33,144 nucleotides of DNA from an uncultured Pelagibacteraceae bacterium (GTDB taxonomy: Bacteria > Pseudomonadota > Alphaproteobacteria > Pelagibacterales > Pelagibacteraceae), in NCBI GenBank assembly GCA_902561075.1, contig CACEOC010000002.1, forward strand, positions 75,283 through 108,426, written 5' to 3'. Below the pieces are notes generated by a model. The model made no database searches. It saw only the letters and a program-made list of their open reading frames with translations, and had not been told where the DNA came from. This document shows positions 1 through 8,566 of this stretch, piece after piece. The stretch's first letter is position 1. The number at the start of each line of letters is the position of its first letter. Both the position numbers and the translations under genes were made by a program.

Positions 1-1386
1 CTCTTCATCACAAAAATTAATTAATTTTTTGATCTCATTTTTTTTATCTTTAATAATATTCTCATAATTCAACTCATATATATTATTACCTATTTTACTT
101 TTCCAAAAATTCATTAAATCGCTATAAATTTTAATAAAGGATGCTATTTCCTCTTCTGTAAAAGACCAGCCTAAATGATTAGCTTCAAACATATTTTTAT
201 AAATAGACAATGATGTGTCATAAATATTTCGTGTGCAATGTACTATTTTAGAATTTGGAAAAAAAACTTTAATAAAACCTAACCATATAAAATTTAGAGG
301 GGCTTTATCTATTATTACATTTTTTTGTAATTTATAATTAGAGATAATATTAAAATACTCCTCAGTAATTTTGCTTTCTTTCAACGAATTTAAAAATAAC
401 TTTTTGTTAATTTCGTTTTTTGTAACAATATTTTCAAAAATTAATTTACGAATGTAAATCAATTCCCCCAAACCATGGATATTTTTGTGGGATGATAAAA
501 TTTGCTCTGCTAATGAAGTTCCAGATCTTGGTAAACCAACAATAAAGATAATTTTTATTTCATGTTTAGACTTTGAAAATTTATTAAACTCAAAATTTTC
601 GAAACATTTTTTAATACTTGAAAAGAGTTTTTTATCTTTTGAAATATTGTATTCCAAATCTGATCTTTTTAGCATGTTGCCTTTTTGACAATATTCAAAG
701 GACTTTTTGTAATCACCTAAATCATCAAAGCCTTTGCTTAAAGAAAAATATAAGTCAGCTTTTTGCCAGTTCTCTAGAGTCCCGTTTTCTAAAAGTTCTT
801 CAATTCTAGAAATAAGATTACTATCAGTTTTATAACTAGTCATTGAGCTGATCAATCTATAAACACCAGTCAATTTAGGGTTAATTTTCAGGATTTTATC
901 AGTCACCTCTAAAGATTTATTTTTTTCACCCAAGTGTTGATAACAGGTTGCTAGACCAAAAAGAGATCCAACATGATTAGGTTCAAATTCTAAGGATTTT
1001 TGAAAAAATTTAATACTATTACTATAATCATTTAATATTTGTTTTAGTAATGCATAATTATACCAACATTTTTGGTAATCATTTTTTTCAGCTAACACCT
1101 CTAAATAAAGCTTCTCTGCCAAATGATATTTGAACAGATTTTTGTAAGAATTTGCTAAATTATGTTTAGTATATATTAGATAAGAATCTATTTCTAAAGC
1201 TTTTTTGAAATAAAATATTGACTCTTTATAATCTCCAAGTTTTTGAAGTATCAAACCATAGAGATTGTGTAGATAAGTTTTGTCTGGGTATTTTGCTAAT
1301 ATTTCTTTACAAACTTTTTTAGCATTTATAAAATTTTTTTTTTTAAACTCTAAATTTACAATCTCTAAATCTTTTTGATATTCCAT
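1..1386 (-). CDS. TPR-repeat sulfotransferase, C-terminus beyond window edge
   Basis: This gene starts at the ATG complement at 1384-1386 and stays open to base 1, giving 462 codons without a stop; the missing end lies left of the window. Residues 1 to about 240 are tetratricopeptide-like helical repeats. The rest is a sulfotransferase domain: PRSGTS at about 286-291 is the 5'-phosphosulfate loop that binds PAPS, GLGEL follows near 304, and HCTRN near 383-387 lies in the 3'-phosphate-binding segment. It is a tandem paralogue of the gene at 1401-2951, and both domains line up residue for residue with no length change to about residue 300. Only 14 bp separate the two, on the same strand, so they probably share a transcript. 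The sulfate acceptor is unknown. Family call is strong; substrate is not inferable. Confidence 0.85.
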   Translation of the reverse strand, partial: MEYQKDLEIVNLEFKKKNFINAKKVCKEILAKYPDKTYLHNLYGLILQKLGDYKESIFYFKKALEIDSYLIYTKHNLANSYKNLFKYHLAEKLYLEVLAEKNDYQKCWYNYALLKQILNDYSNSIKFFQKSLEFEPNHVGSLFGLATCYQHLGEKNKSLEVTDKILKINPKLTGVYRLISSMTSYKTDSNLISRIEELLENGTLENWQKADLYFSLSKGFDDLGDYKKSFEYCQKGNMLKRSDLEYNISKDKKLFSSIKKCFENFEFNKFSKSKHEIKIIFIVGLPRSGTSLAEQILSSHKNIHGLGELIYIRKLIFENIVTKNEINKKLFLNSLKESKITEEYFNIISNYKLQKNVIIDKAPLNFIWLGFIKVFFPNSKIVHCTRNIYDTSLSIYKNMFEANHLGWSFTEEEIASFIKIYSDLMNFWKSKIGNNIYELNYENIIKDKKNEIKKLINFCDEE

Positions 1387-1400
1387 AGATATTTATATTT

Positions 1401-2951
1401 TTAATTATCTAAAAGACTAAACATTTCACTAAGATTTTTTTCATAAAATTGATTTTTATTTATTGAACTTGAATAAATAGGTTTTCTTGCTTGATTGACA
1501 CTTACAGTTCTTATTGGAGTTTTTTTTGATTTGTGATGATTGAGGCATTGTGGATCAAAATCTAAATCACAAAATTTTAAAAGACTACGTACTTCTTTTT
1601 CTTGATCATTTATTAAACTTTCATATTTAATATTATAAATAGAATCACTCAAAATTTTATTCCAAAACTCCATTGTTTTTTTATAAAGATTATAAAAGTT
1701 GGCTATATCAGTTTGAGAAGAGCTCCATTCCATTTCTGGTGAAGAAAAAAAATTCTTAAAGATTGAAAGACAAATATCTTTTGGGTTTCTAGTACAATGA
1801 ATAATTTTTGCATCTTTGAAAAAAAGTTTGATCACACCTAACCATTTGAAATTATGGGGAGCTTTATCTGTAATAATTCCTTCCTCAAATTTATGGAATC
1901 CTAAAAGTTTATTATAATCATCTGCAATCTTTGAGCTCTCTAAAAATATCTCCTCTTCAATTCTACTTTTGCTTAATATGTTATTTTCAAATATATTTTC
2001 TTTTATTGACCTTGATAAATAATCCAACTCTCCTGCACCTCTTACCTCGTTATGAGAAGCTATAATTTGCTCAACTAAAGTTGTGCCGGACCTAGGCATT
2101 CCTACTATAAATATTATTTTTTTGTTACTTTCTCGATGATTTAAAATTGGAAATTCTAATTTACTAAATATACTTTGAATATGATTAAACTGATCTTTGT
2201 CATTTTTAAAATGATAATCAACTTTTTTTTTTTGGATTTTATTTGCTTCGTTTAGATATTTAAATGATTTGTCATAATCTTTTAAATCTTCATAAGCTTT
2301 TCCAAGTGCAAAATAAAGATCGATTTTTTGGGGATCTTTTAAATCTTTTTTTTCAGAGAGTTTTTCCATTGTATTAAGATGCTCATTATCCTTACTATAA
2401 TTTAATATTCCACTTAAAGTTTTATGTGCAGACATATTTTCTGGATTAAGATTTAATACTTTGAAGATAGTTTTTTTTGTATCCTCAGCATTGCCCATAT
2501 ATTGATAACAACTAGCTAAACTTAAAAGTAAATCTATATTATTAGGTTCTATAGATATGGCTTTATTATATAACTCAACAGCAGATTTATAATCATAAAG
2601 TTGTTGTTTTAAATTTCCATAATTGTTGAGACATTTAATATAATTTGGATCAGCATCTAGCGCTTCTAAATAAAGTTTTTCAGATAAGTCAAATTTTGAC
2701 ACATATTTAAAGGAATTTGCAAGATTATTTTTTGCATAAATATTTTTTGAATCCAAACTTATGGCTTTTTGAAAATACTCGATGGATGGCTTGAATCTCT
2801 TTAATTGCTGTAATATCAGACCACCTAAATTATAAAGATAAGAATTTTCAGGAAAATTTTTAATAAGTGCATTACACTTTTTAAGTCCATTTTGAAAGTG
2901 TCCGGCCTTAATATTGTAATGAACTTTTTCTATTTCTTTATGTAAATCCAT
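1401..2951 (-). CDS. TPR-repeat sulfotransferase (complete, 516 aa)
   Basis: Residues 1 to about 240 are tandem TPR units with the usual W/L-G-Y-A-F pattern (for example the segments ending NNLANSFKY and NYGNLKQQ). A sulfotransferase domain follows: PRSGTT at 286-291 (PAPS 5'-phosphosulfate loop), GAGELD at about 305-310, TDKAPHNFKW near 361-370, and CTRNPKD at 386-392 (3'-phosphate-binding region). Such proteins would transfer sulfate from PAPS to a hydroxyl or amine acceptor, with the TPR part as a likely docking surface; no acceptor can be named. There is no signal peptide, so it should be cytoplasmic. It lies 25 bp downstream of rho and 14 bp upstream of its paralogue. In many alphaproteobacteria mnmE/gidA follow rho, so this pair may be an insertion into a conserved block (inference). 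Confidence 0.88.
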   Translation of the reverse strand: MDLHKEIEKVHYNIKAGHFQNGLKKCNALIKNFPENSYLYNLGGLILQQLKRFKPSIEYFQKAISLDSKNIYAKNNLANSFKYVSKFDLSEKLYLEALDADPNYIKCLNNYGNLKQQLYDYKSAVELYNKAISIEPNNIDLLLSLASCYQYMGNAEDTKKTIFKVLNLNPENMSAHKTLSGILNYSKDNEHLNTMEKLSEKKDLKDPQKIDLYFALGKAYEDLKDYDKSFKYLNEANKIQKKKVDYHFKNDKDQFNHIQSIFSKLEFPILNHRESNKKIIFIVGMPRSGTTLVEQIIASHNEVRGAGELDYLSRSIKENIFENNILSKSRIEEEIFLESSKIADDYNKLLGFHKFEEGIITDKAPHNFKWLGVIKLFFKDAKIIHCTRNPKDICLSIFKNFFSSPEMEWSSSQTDIANFYNLYKKTMEFWNKILSDSIYNIKYESLINDQEKEVRSLLKFCDLDFDPQCLNHHKSKKTPIRTVSVNQARKPIYSSSINKNQFYEKNLSEMFSLLDN

Positions 2952-2976
2952 TTGAAATTTTAGATGGATGTAATTT

Positions 2977-4248
2977 CTATGACGGCTTATTCATTGAATT
3001 GAAAAATTCTGCATTATTTTTAGTATTCTTTAACTTTGAATTAACAAAGTCTATAGCATCCATTGGACCCATTGGAGCAATTATTCTTCTTAATACATTC
3101 ATTTTTTGAAGGTCATTTTTATCGAAAATTAACTCCTCTCTCCTTGTTCCAGATTTAGTTATGTCCATTGCTGGGAATATTCTTTTTTCTGATATCTTTC
3201 TATCTAAAATAGTTTCACTGTTACCAGTACCTTTGAACTCCTCAAATATTACCTCATCCATTCTACTTCCAGTGTCTATCAGAGCAGTTGCTATTATGGT
3301 TAAGGATCCGCCTTCCTCTATATTTCTCGCTGCACCAAAAAATCTTTTGGGTCTTTGAAGTGCATTAGCGTCCACACCTCCAGTTAAAACTTTTCCTGAA
3401 CTTGGAACAACCGCATTATAAGCTCTGCCCAATCTTGTAATTGAGTCAAGTAAGATCACAACATCTTTCTTATGTTCAGTCAATCTTTTAGCTTTTTCAA
3501 TAACCATTTCTGCTACAGCTACGTGTCTCTGAGCAGGTTCATCGAAAGTTGAGCTTATAACCTCTCCTTTAACAGTCCTTTGCATATCTGTAACCTCTTC
3601 AGGTCTTTCATCAATTAGTAGAACCATTAAATAGCACTCTGGGTGATTAGCAGTTATTGAATTTGCAATGCTTTGTAGTATCATTGTTTTACCTGCCTTA
3701 GGTGGGGAAATAATTAATGATCTTTGTCCTTTTCCAATTGGACTTACGAGATCTATTAATCTTGGAGTCAGATCAGGTTTTTTCTCGATTTTAGTTGTTT
3801 CTACTTCCATAACCAATTGCTTGTTTGGATACAAAGGGGTTAAATTATCAAAAGCGATTTTGTGTTTTGTATTCTGTGGTTCGCTAAAGTTTATTTTACC
3901 TACTTGTAATAATGCAAAATACCTTTCACCCTCTTTAGGTGCTCTAATTGGTCCCTCAACGCTATCCCCAGTCCTTAAACCAAATCTTCTAATTTGACTA
4001 GGACTAACATAAATGTCGTCCGCACCCGGGAGATAATTAGATTCCATTGCCCTTAAAAAACCAAAACCATCTTGAAGTAATTGTAATACACCGCCTCCTG
4101 TAATTTCTTCACCTTTTTCAGCAAGCTTTTTTAAAATTGCAAAATATATTTCTTGTCTTCTTAAAGTACTTGCGTTTTCTATACCCAACTTTTCAGCCTC
4201 AGATATAAGGTTTTCAGATGTTTTGCTTTTTAGTTCTTGTATATTCAT
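2977..4248 (-). CDS. rho: Transcription termination factor Rho
   Basis: Hexameric RNA-dependent ATPase that loads on nascent RNA and stops RNA polymerase. The 423 residues match the usual length of about 420. An N-terminal Rho helical domain (1-45) is followed by the cold-shock-like RNA-binding domain with [16 protein letters not shown] (51-66). The RecA-like motor has the Walker A SPPKAGKT (181-188), the [14 protein letters not shown] segment, the Q-loop [14 protein letters not shown] and the R-loop region FEEFKGTGN. It is the third gene downstream of hemE, and hemJ lies 58 bp upstream. It matters here because convergent genes in this window leave no room for hairpin terminators, which suggests strong reliance on Rho. 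Confidence 0.98.
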   Translation of the reverse strand: MNIQELKSKTSENLISEAEKLGIENASTLRRQEIYFAILKKLAEKGEEITGGGVLQLLQDGFGFLRAMESNYLPGADDIYVSPSQIRRFGLRTGDSVEGPIRAPKEGERYFALLQVGKINFSEPQNTKHKIAFDNLTPLYPNKQLVMEVETTKIEKKPDLTPRLIDLVSPIGKGQRSLIISPPKAGKTMILQSIANSITANHPECYLMVLLIDERPEEVTDMQRTVKGEVISSTFDEPAQRHVAVAEMVIEKAKRLTEHKKDVVILLDSITRLGRAYNAVVPSSGKVLTGGVDANALQRPKRFFGAARNIEEGGSLTIIATALIDTGSRMDEVIFEEFKGTGNSETILDRKISEKRIFPAMDITKSGTRREELIFDKNDLQKMNVLRRIIAPMGPMDAIDFVNSKLKNTKNNAEFFNSMNKPS

Positions 4249-4306
4249 AATGTAGGATTGTTTATTAGATGACTGTAATATATATACTGTAAATATAATT
4301 TCAAGC

Positions 4307-4738
4307 CTAGAACGGCTTTAAAATAGCTAAAAAAACTATTAAAATTAGTAATATAGTAGGTATTTCATTAGTTATCCTGAAAAACCTGGAACTTTTGGAA
4401 TTGTTATCATTTTTAAATTGTTTCAAACACGAACCCAAATAAAAATGGTAAATTGTTAGAAAGACTACTAAAAAAATTTTCATATGCATCCAACCAGCTG
4501 ATAATAAGGATGAATTTTTATGTAACATTATTAGTGCAAATATCCATGATAGTATCATTGCCGGATACATAATAAAAAAATAAAGCTTTCTCTCCATTGT
4601 TTTAAAAATTTCAGACACAGAATTCATTTCATTATTTTCTGAATGATAAACAAATATTCTTGGCAAATATAGTAGCCCAGCCATCCAAGAAATAACTGCA
4701 ATTAAATGCAGTGACTTATAAATTAAATATGAATCCAT
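4307..4738 (-). CDS. hemJ: Protoporphyrinogen IX oxidase HemJ
   Basis: Small integral membrane protein (143 aa, family length about 140-150) that oxidises protoporphyrinogen IX to protoporphyrin IX, the penultimate step of haem synthesis. Four hydrophobic segments are visible (about 8-27, 51-73, 82-102, 124-142). The N-terminal [18 protein letters not shown] segment carries the conserved His (H12), and the conserved [11 protein letters not shown] segment follows near 81-91. It sits 3 bp downstream of hemH, so the gene order hemE-hemH-hemJ covers uroporphyrinogen decarboxylation, PPIX formation and iron insertion in one transcript. Formerly annotated as UPF0093/TIGR00701. Confidence 0.93.
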   Translation of the reverse strand: MDSYLIYKSLHLIAVISWMAGLLYLPRIFVYHSENNEMNSVSEIFKTMERKLYFFIMYPAMILSWIFALIMLHKNSSLLSAGWMHMKIFLVVFLTIYHFYLGSCLKQFKNDNNSKSSRFFRITNEIPTILLILIVFLAILKPF

Positions 4739-4741
4739 AAT

Positions 4742-5737
4742 TTAAGTGTATCTTTTCACTAAATGTGAGAATAAATCAATATGTTCTTCGCTGTCATTTA
4801 GACAGGGAATAAAATCAAAATTTTCTCCTCCTTCCTCAATAAATGCGGTTTTTCCCTCCATTGATATCTCCTCTAAAGTTTCAACACAATCCGATGCAAA
4901 TCCTGGGCATATTACTAAAATATTTTTTTTACCTTCTTTAGGTAGTTTCTCTAAAGTTTTGTCAGTATAGGGTTGAAGCCACTCTTGAGGACCAAACCTA
5001 GATTGAAAAGTTGTTATTATAGGTATTTTTGAGCTCATGTTTTCATTAATTAACCTGGTAGTCTTGTGACAATAGCAATGATATGGATCTCCTTTTTCAA
5101 AATATTTTTTAGGTATACCATGATATGACGCCATTATTAGATCAGGTTTCCAGTTAATTTGTTTTAATTTCTGTTCGATAGAATTGCTAATAGCTTTTAT
5201 ATAAAGCGGATCGGACTCGTAGTGAGGTATGATTTGTAAACTAGGTTGCCATCTCATATTGGATAGTGATCTATATACTTCATCACAAACAGTTGCAGTA
5301 GTTGCTGCTGCATATTGCGGATAAAGAGGTAAAACTACAAGATTCTCACATCCTTTATCTTTTAAATCTGCAATCTTGCTTCTGATACTAGGTTGACCGT
5401 ACCTCATTGCGTAATCTACTAACAATTTTTCATTTCCAATTTTTTTATCTAATTTAATAGACTGCATCTCAGTATAATATCTTAATGGCGACATATTTTT
5501 GTCTTTCATCCAAATTTTTTTATAGGCTTTTGCAGTTTTTGATGGTCTAAAAGTTAGAATAAATAAGTTCAAAATTATTTGCCATAAAAATGGATTTACC
5601 TCTATTACTCTCCTATCAGATAGAAACTCTTTTAAATATTTTCTTATGTCTAACCAACTTGTAGAGTTTGGTGTCCCAAGATTAATTATTAATACTCCTG
5701 TTTTTCCAAATCTTATTTCTGGATGATCTTTTTTCAT
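4742..5737 (-). CDS. hemH: Ferrochelatase
   Basis: Inserts Fe2+ into protoporphyrin IX to make protohaem. Length 331 aa is normal. Family signatures: LIINLGTPNS near 17-26, the active-site SYHGIP at 204-209 with the metal-handling His206, the cysteine/histidine-rich DPYHCYCHKT at 217-226, SRFGPQEWLQPYT near 246-258, and CPGFASDCVETLEEI at 277-291 with the second catalytic acidic residue. The start ATG overlaps the end of hemE by 4 bp (ATGA), indicating translational coupling. Probably a membrane-associated cytoplasmic enzyme. Confidence 0.98.
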   Translation of the reverse strand: MKKDHPEIRFGKTGVLIINLGTPNSTSWLDIRKYLKEFLSDRRVIEVNPFLWQIILNLFILTFRPSKTAKAYKKIWMKDKNMSPLRYYTEMQSIKLDKKIGNEKLLVDYAMRYGQPSIRSKIADLKDKGCENLVVLPLYPQYAAATTATVCDEVYRSLSNMRWQPSLQIIPHYESDPLYIKAISNSIEQKLKQINWKPDLIMASYHGIPKKYFEKGDPYHCYCHKTTRLINENMSSKIPIITTFQSRFGPQEWLQPYTDKTLEKLPKEGKKNILVICPGFASDCVETLEEISMEGKTAFIEEGGENFDFIPCLNDSEEHIDLFSHLVKRYT

Positions 5738-6741
5738 TTTTTATCTTTTACAAATTTTACTAAATATTCTACCATATTGGGATCTGTTTGTGGGAGTACA
5801 CCATGGCCAAGATTAAAAATGTAAGGATGGTTTTTAAATATTTCTAGTAAATTACCAGCTTCCTTTTTAATTTTTTCTTTATCGGAAAGCAAAACTGAAG
5901 GGTTTAAGCCTCCTTGCACTGGTATATTAACAGTGTTTGAAATATCTTTTGGATCAACATTATAATCTATATTTATAGCGGATGGTCTTACTTCTGTTAC
6001 ATATTTTTTATAATTTTTAATTTCGCGAGGAAAACATATAACTGGAACACCTAAATTTTTTATAAACTCAACTAGTTCTTTTGTTGGCTCGTATATAAAT
6101 TTACCAATATGTTTTTCGTCAACTAACCCGGCCCAACTATCAAAAATTTGTATTACTTGAGCACCTGAGTTCACTTGTTGTGAAATATGAATTTTTATAT
6201 ACTTAATTACCATTTCTATTAAATCGTTTATATTCTTATGTTCATAAATTATTTCATTAGGGATTTTTTTTTTAGGTGATTGTTTGTTAAGCATATAAAC
6301 CAAGATTGTCCATAGAGCACCAACAAAACCTATTAATGATTTTGTGCCGCCATTTAGTTCATCAGATAAATATTTCATAGATTCATAAACTGGTTTGAGA
6401 TTACTTTCAAAAGTAAGCTGATTTTCATTTCCCAAGTCTTTAATATTAAGTTCACCTAAAATTGGTCCAAAATCTTTTTTAAATTCTACTTTTTGACCCA
6501 TTCCATATGGTACCATTAATATGTCCGAAAATATTATTGCGCCATCTAATTCAAATCTTTTAAGTGGTTGCAAAGTTATTTCGGGTACTATTTTTTTGTT
6601 TAAACATAATTCGATGAAGTTGGGATTTTTTTTTCTTATTTCTCTAAATTCAGGCAAATATCTACCTGCTTGCCTCATTAACCAAATTGCATTTAAACTT
6701 GTATTTTGTTCAAGAATTATTTTTCTAATTTTATCTAACAT
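5734..6741 (-). CDS. hemE: Uroporphyrinogen III decarboxylase
   Basis: Decarboxylates the four acetate side chains of uroporphyrinogen III to give coproporphyrinogen III. Length 335 aa is typical. The diagnostic substrate-binding motif MRQAGRYLPEFRE is at 22-34, followed by SDILMVPYGMGQKVEF and, near the C-terminus, FNLGHGVLPQTDPNMV. It is the first gene of the leftward unit hemE-hemH-hemJ-rho, and its promoter must lie in the A+T-rich gap 6742-7021. In Caulobacter and Rickettsia hemE borders the replication origin, which is relevant to that gap. Confidence 0.98.
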   Translation of the reverse strand: MLDKIRKIILEQNTSLNAIWLMRQAGRYLPEFREIRKKNPNFIELCLNKKIVPEITLQPLKRFELDGAIIFSDILMVPYGMGQKVEFKKDFGPILGELNIKDLGNENQLTFESNLKPVYESMKYLSDELNGGTKSLIGFVGALWTILVYMLNKQSPKKKIPNEIIYEHKNINDLIEMVIKYIKIHISQQVNSGAQVIQIFDSWAGLVDEKHIGKFIYEPTKELVEFIKNLGVPVICFPREIKNYKKYVTEVRPSAINIDYNVDPKDISNTVNIPVQGGLNPSVLLSDKEKIKKEAGNLLEIFKNHPYIFNLGHGVLPQTDPNMVEYLVKFVKDKK

Positions 6742-7021
6742 AAATATATTTATAGATTATCTATTATATTCTTATTGTTATGTGATTAACGTTAATTAAA
6801 TCTTATACATAATTATAAACTTTTTGTTCATATTTAAAAATAGGTTAAAAGGTCAAAAAATATAGCTTTTTTAACAATATTAAATAGTTATAACTTTGTT
6901 AATATTATATTGCTTGAATATTAAAATTGTTAATTAAATATAATATGTAACTATATCTATTTATAAATTAAACCTGAGGTTATATAACTTAATATAATCT
7001 TATTTTTATACATACTTATAC
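6742..7021. other. Candidate chromosomal replication origin (oriC) between hemE and ppsR
   Basis: This is one of the largest non-coding stretches in the window. By hand count it has 41 G/C in 280 bp (about 85% A+T). Genes leave it in both directions: hemE-hemH-hemJ-rho leftward and ppsR-maf-aroE-coaE-dnaQ rightward, matching leading-strand orientation from a bidirectional origin. The gene pair flanking it is the one that flanks oriC in Caulobacter crescentus and Rickettsia (established knowledge). DnaA-box-like 9-mers are TTATACATA at 6803-6811 and again at 7006-7014, TTATACATG at 7016-7024, and TGTGATTAA (reverse orientation) at 6781-6789. Each has at least one mismatch to TTATNCACA. It must also hold both divergent promoters. 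The call rests mainly on context. Confidence 0.6.
6971..6988. promoter_or_regulatory. Two overlapping palindromes upstream of ppsR
   Basis: AACCTGAGGTT (6971-6981) is a perfect inverted repeat around a central G and is the only G+C-rich patch of the hemE-ppsR gap. GTTATATAAC (6979-6988) is a second perfect palindrome sharing three bases with it. They lie 34-51 bp before the ppsR start codon. They could be an operator or part of the origin; the sequence alone does not decide, and short A+T palindromes arise easily by chance. Confidence 0.3.
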
Positions 7022-7843
7022 ATGAATGAACCTTATCAAATATATCTTGTTTCTGACTCTACGGGTGAGACCATAGACAGAATATTTATAGCCTTGAGAT
7101 CTCAATTTACAAAATTCAAATATAAAGTTCATCATTATTCATTTACAAGAACAGAAAATCAAATTAACCAAATTATTAAAGATGCATCTAAACATGGTAA
7201 GCCAATGATACTATTTACACTTGTAGATGAAAATCTTAATAAATTAATTACTAATAGTTCAAAGAAAAACAACATTCCCTGTTATGGTGTTCTGGGAGAC
7301 TTAATAGAAAAGTTTTCTAAAGACCTTAATCAAAAATCTTTAAGCATTCCAAGTAGACAACACAAATTAAATGATGAGTATTATGATAGAGTCGAGGCTA
7401 TTCAATTTACGATGAACCATGATGACGGTAAAGACCTCAAAGATGTGGAAGAATCGGATATAATTATTTTGGGTGTAAGCAGAACTAGCAAAACTCCAAC
7501 ATCTATTTATCTTGCAAATAGAGGCTACAAAACATCAAATATCCCGCTTATTAACGAAAACTCAGTGCCCAAGTCCATTAAAAATAATAAGAAATTATGC
7601 ATTGTAGGTTTAACAACTGATCCTGAGAGATTAATTGATTTACGTAAAAATCGATTAAGATCTCTTAAAGAAAGTGAAAAAAGCAATTATACAAACTTGA
7701 GAAAAATAACAGAGGAAGTGAAACTGGCAAAAAAAACTTTTAAAAAATATAACTGGCCAGTAATTGATGTAACTAGAAAATCTGTTGAGGAGACTGCAGC
7801 ATCTATAATTAAAATTCATGAAATAAAGAATAAAAATGTATAA
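7022..7843 (+). CDS. ppsR: Pyruvate, phosphate dikinase regulatory protein (kinase/phosphorylase, DUF299)
   Basis: Bifunctional enzyme that inactivates pyruvate, phosphate dikinase (or PEP synthase) by ADP-dependent threonine phosphorylation and reactivates it by phosphate-dependent removal, so it sets the pyruvate/PEP balance. The 273 aa match the family. Visible features are the N-terminal YLVSDSTGET (8-17), the P-loop-like GVSRTSKTPTSIYLAN starting at 151, and VGLTTDPERLIDLRKNRL near 195-212. It is the first rightward gene from the proposed origin. Its end overlaps the maf start by 8 bp, so it heads the ppsR-maf-(small protein)-aroE-coaE-dnaQ operon. Confidence 0.93.
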   Translation: MNEPYQIYLVSDSTGETIDRIFIALRSQFTKFKYKVHHYSFTRTENQINQIIKDASKHGKPMILFTLVDENLNKLITNSSKKNNIPCYGVLGDLIEKFSKDLNQKSLSIPSRQHKLNDEYYDRVEAIQFTMNHDDGKDLKDVEESDIIILGVSRTSKTPTSIYLANRGYKTSNIPLINENSVPKSIKNNKKLCIVGLTTDPERLIDLRKNRLRSLKESEKSNYTNLRKITEEVKLAKKTFKKYNWPVIDVTRKSVEETAASIIKIHEIKNKNV

Positions 7844-8423
7844 AATTATATTAGCTTCAAAAAGCGAGGTAAGAAAAGATATATTGGAAAAGAATAATAT
7901 TGAATGCAATGTAGTACACTCCAACGTTGATGAGGATCCTGTTAAAGATTCTTTAATAGCAAAAGGAGCTAATCCTGAAACAATTTCAAAAAATTTAGCT
8001 GAACTAAAAGCGAATAAAGTAAGCCAGATTAATGAAAATAGATTGGTATTGGGTGCTGACAGTGTTATTGATTTAAACGGTAAGCTAATATCAAAACCTT
8101 CTGACAGACAGGATGCGCTGAGAATTTTAAAATTATTAAATGGCAAAAAACATTACCTTATAAGTTCAATTTGTTTATCCATGAATGGTGTAATGGTATG
8201 GAATCATACAGACAAAGCACTACTGATTATGAAAGAATTTAGTGAAGAACAACTTTTAACTTATTTAGATAAAATTTCTGATGAAAAATTATATGCTTAT
8301 AATGTTTATCAAATTGAAGGACCAGGAAGAAATCTTTTTGAAAAAATTGAAGGAGATCAAAACACTATTATGGGTCTACCAATATTAATGTTAAAGAATT
8401 ATTTAAGAGATTTTAAATGTTAA
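7836..8423 (+). CDS. maf: Maf-family nucleotide pyrophosphatase
   Basis: Maf proteins hydrolyse non-canonical or modified nucleoside triphosphates to monophosphates and have been linked to septum control. Length 195 aa is normal. Signatures: ILASKSEVRKDIL at 4-16 (a variant of the ASxSPRR substrate loop, with Glu-Val in place of Pro-Arg), LVLGADSVI near 69-77 with the catalytic Asp, SKPSDRQDALRIL near 86-98, and IEGDQNTIMGLP near the C-terminus. It overlaps ppsR by 8 bp and the following small gene by 7 bp. Exact substrate (dTTP/UTP type or 7-methyl-GTP type) is not decided by what can be seen. Confidence 0.9.
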   Translation: MYKIILASKSEVRKDILEKNNIECNVVHSNVDEDPVKDSLIAKGANPETISKNLAELKANKVSQINENRLVLGADSVIDLNGKLISKPSDRQDALRILKLLNGKKHYLISSICLSMNGVMVWNHTDKALLIMKEFSEEQLLTYLDKISDEKLYAYNVYQIEGPGRNLFEKIEGDQNTIMGLPILMLKNYLRDFKC

Positions 8424-8566
8424 TTTTAATTTGGTTTGTGGTATGTATAATTTTTTTTATTGTTCATATGACTTTAGGAAATTCTGGACATGCTTTGGAG
8501 GTATTTGCTTTATTAACGGGCATAGCTTTGTTTTTAATCAATAGGTTATCAAGAAAAAGAAAATGA
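8417..8566 (+). CDS. Small two-helix membrane protein (49 aa)
   Basis: A 49-codon reading frame runs from ATG 8417-8419 to TGA 8564-8566 and fills exactly the space between maf and aroE. Its ATG lies inside the end of maf (7-bp overlap), and its TGA overlaps the aroE ATG as ATGA, the same coupling used by its neighbours. The protein begins MLILIWFVVCIIFF, has a second hydrophobic stretch at about 27-43 (LEVFALLTGIALFL), and ends in a basic tail SRKRK, predicting two membrane helices. Family unknown to me. The tight fit on both sides argues that it is real; its function cannot be stated. Confidence 0.72.
   Translation: MLILIWFVVCIIFFIVHMTLGNSGHALEVFALLTGIALFLINRLSRKRK

Noticed and set aside
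485..809. Two plus-strand frames in the first 1 kb
   Set aside because: They lie opposite an open sulfotransferase frame with clear PAPS motifs that continues to the window edge.
3668..3997. 109-codon frame opposite rho (and similar frames opposite hslU, hisH, purH, the propeller gene and others)
   Set aside because: Shadow of a strongly supported gene on the other strand; no ribosome-binding site, family motif or operon fit.
6783..6800. CtrA-type TTAA-N7-TTAA site in the origin candidate
   Set aside because: TTAA pairs near 6786 are spaced by six bases, not seven, and such spacing is common by chance in 85% A+T DNA.
7655..8146. 163-codon minus-strand frame opposite ppsR and maf
   Set aside because: Covers conserved motifs of two recognised genes on the plus strand; no motif of its own.
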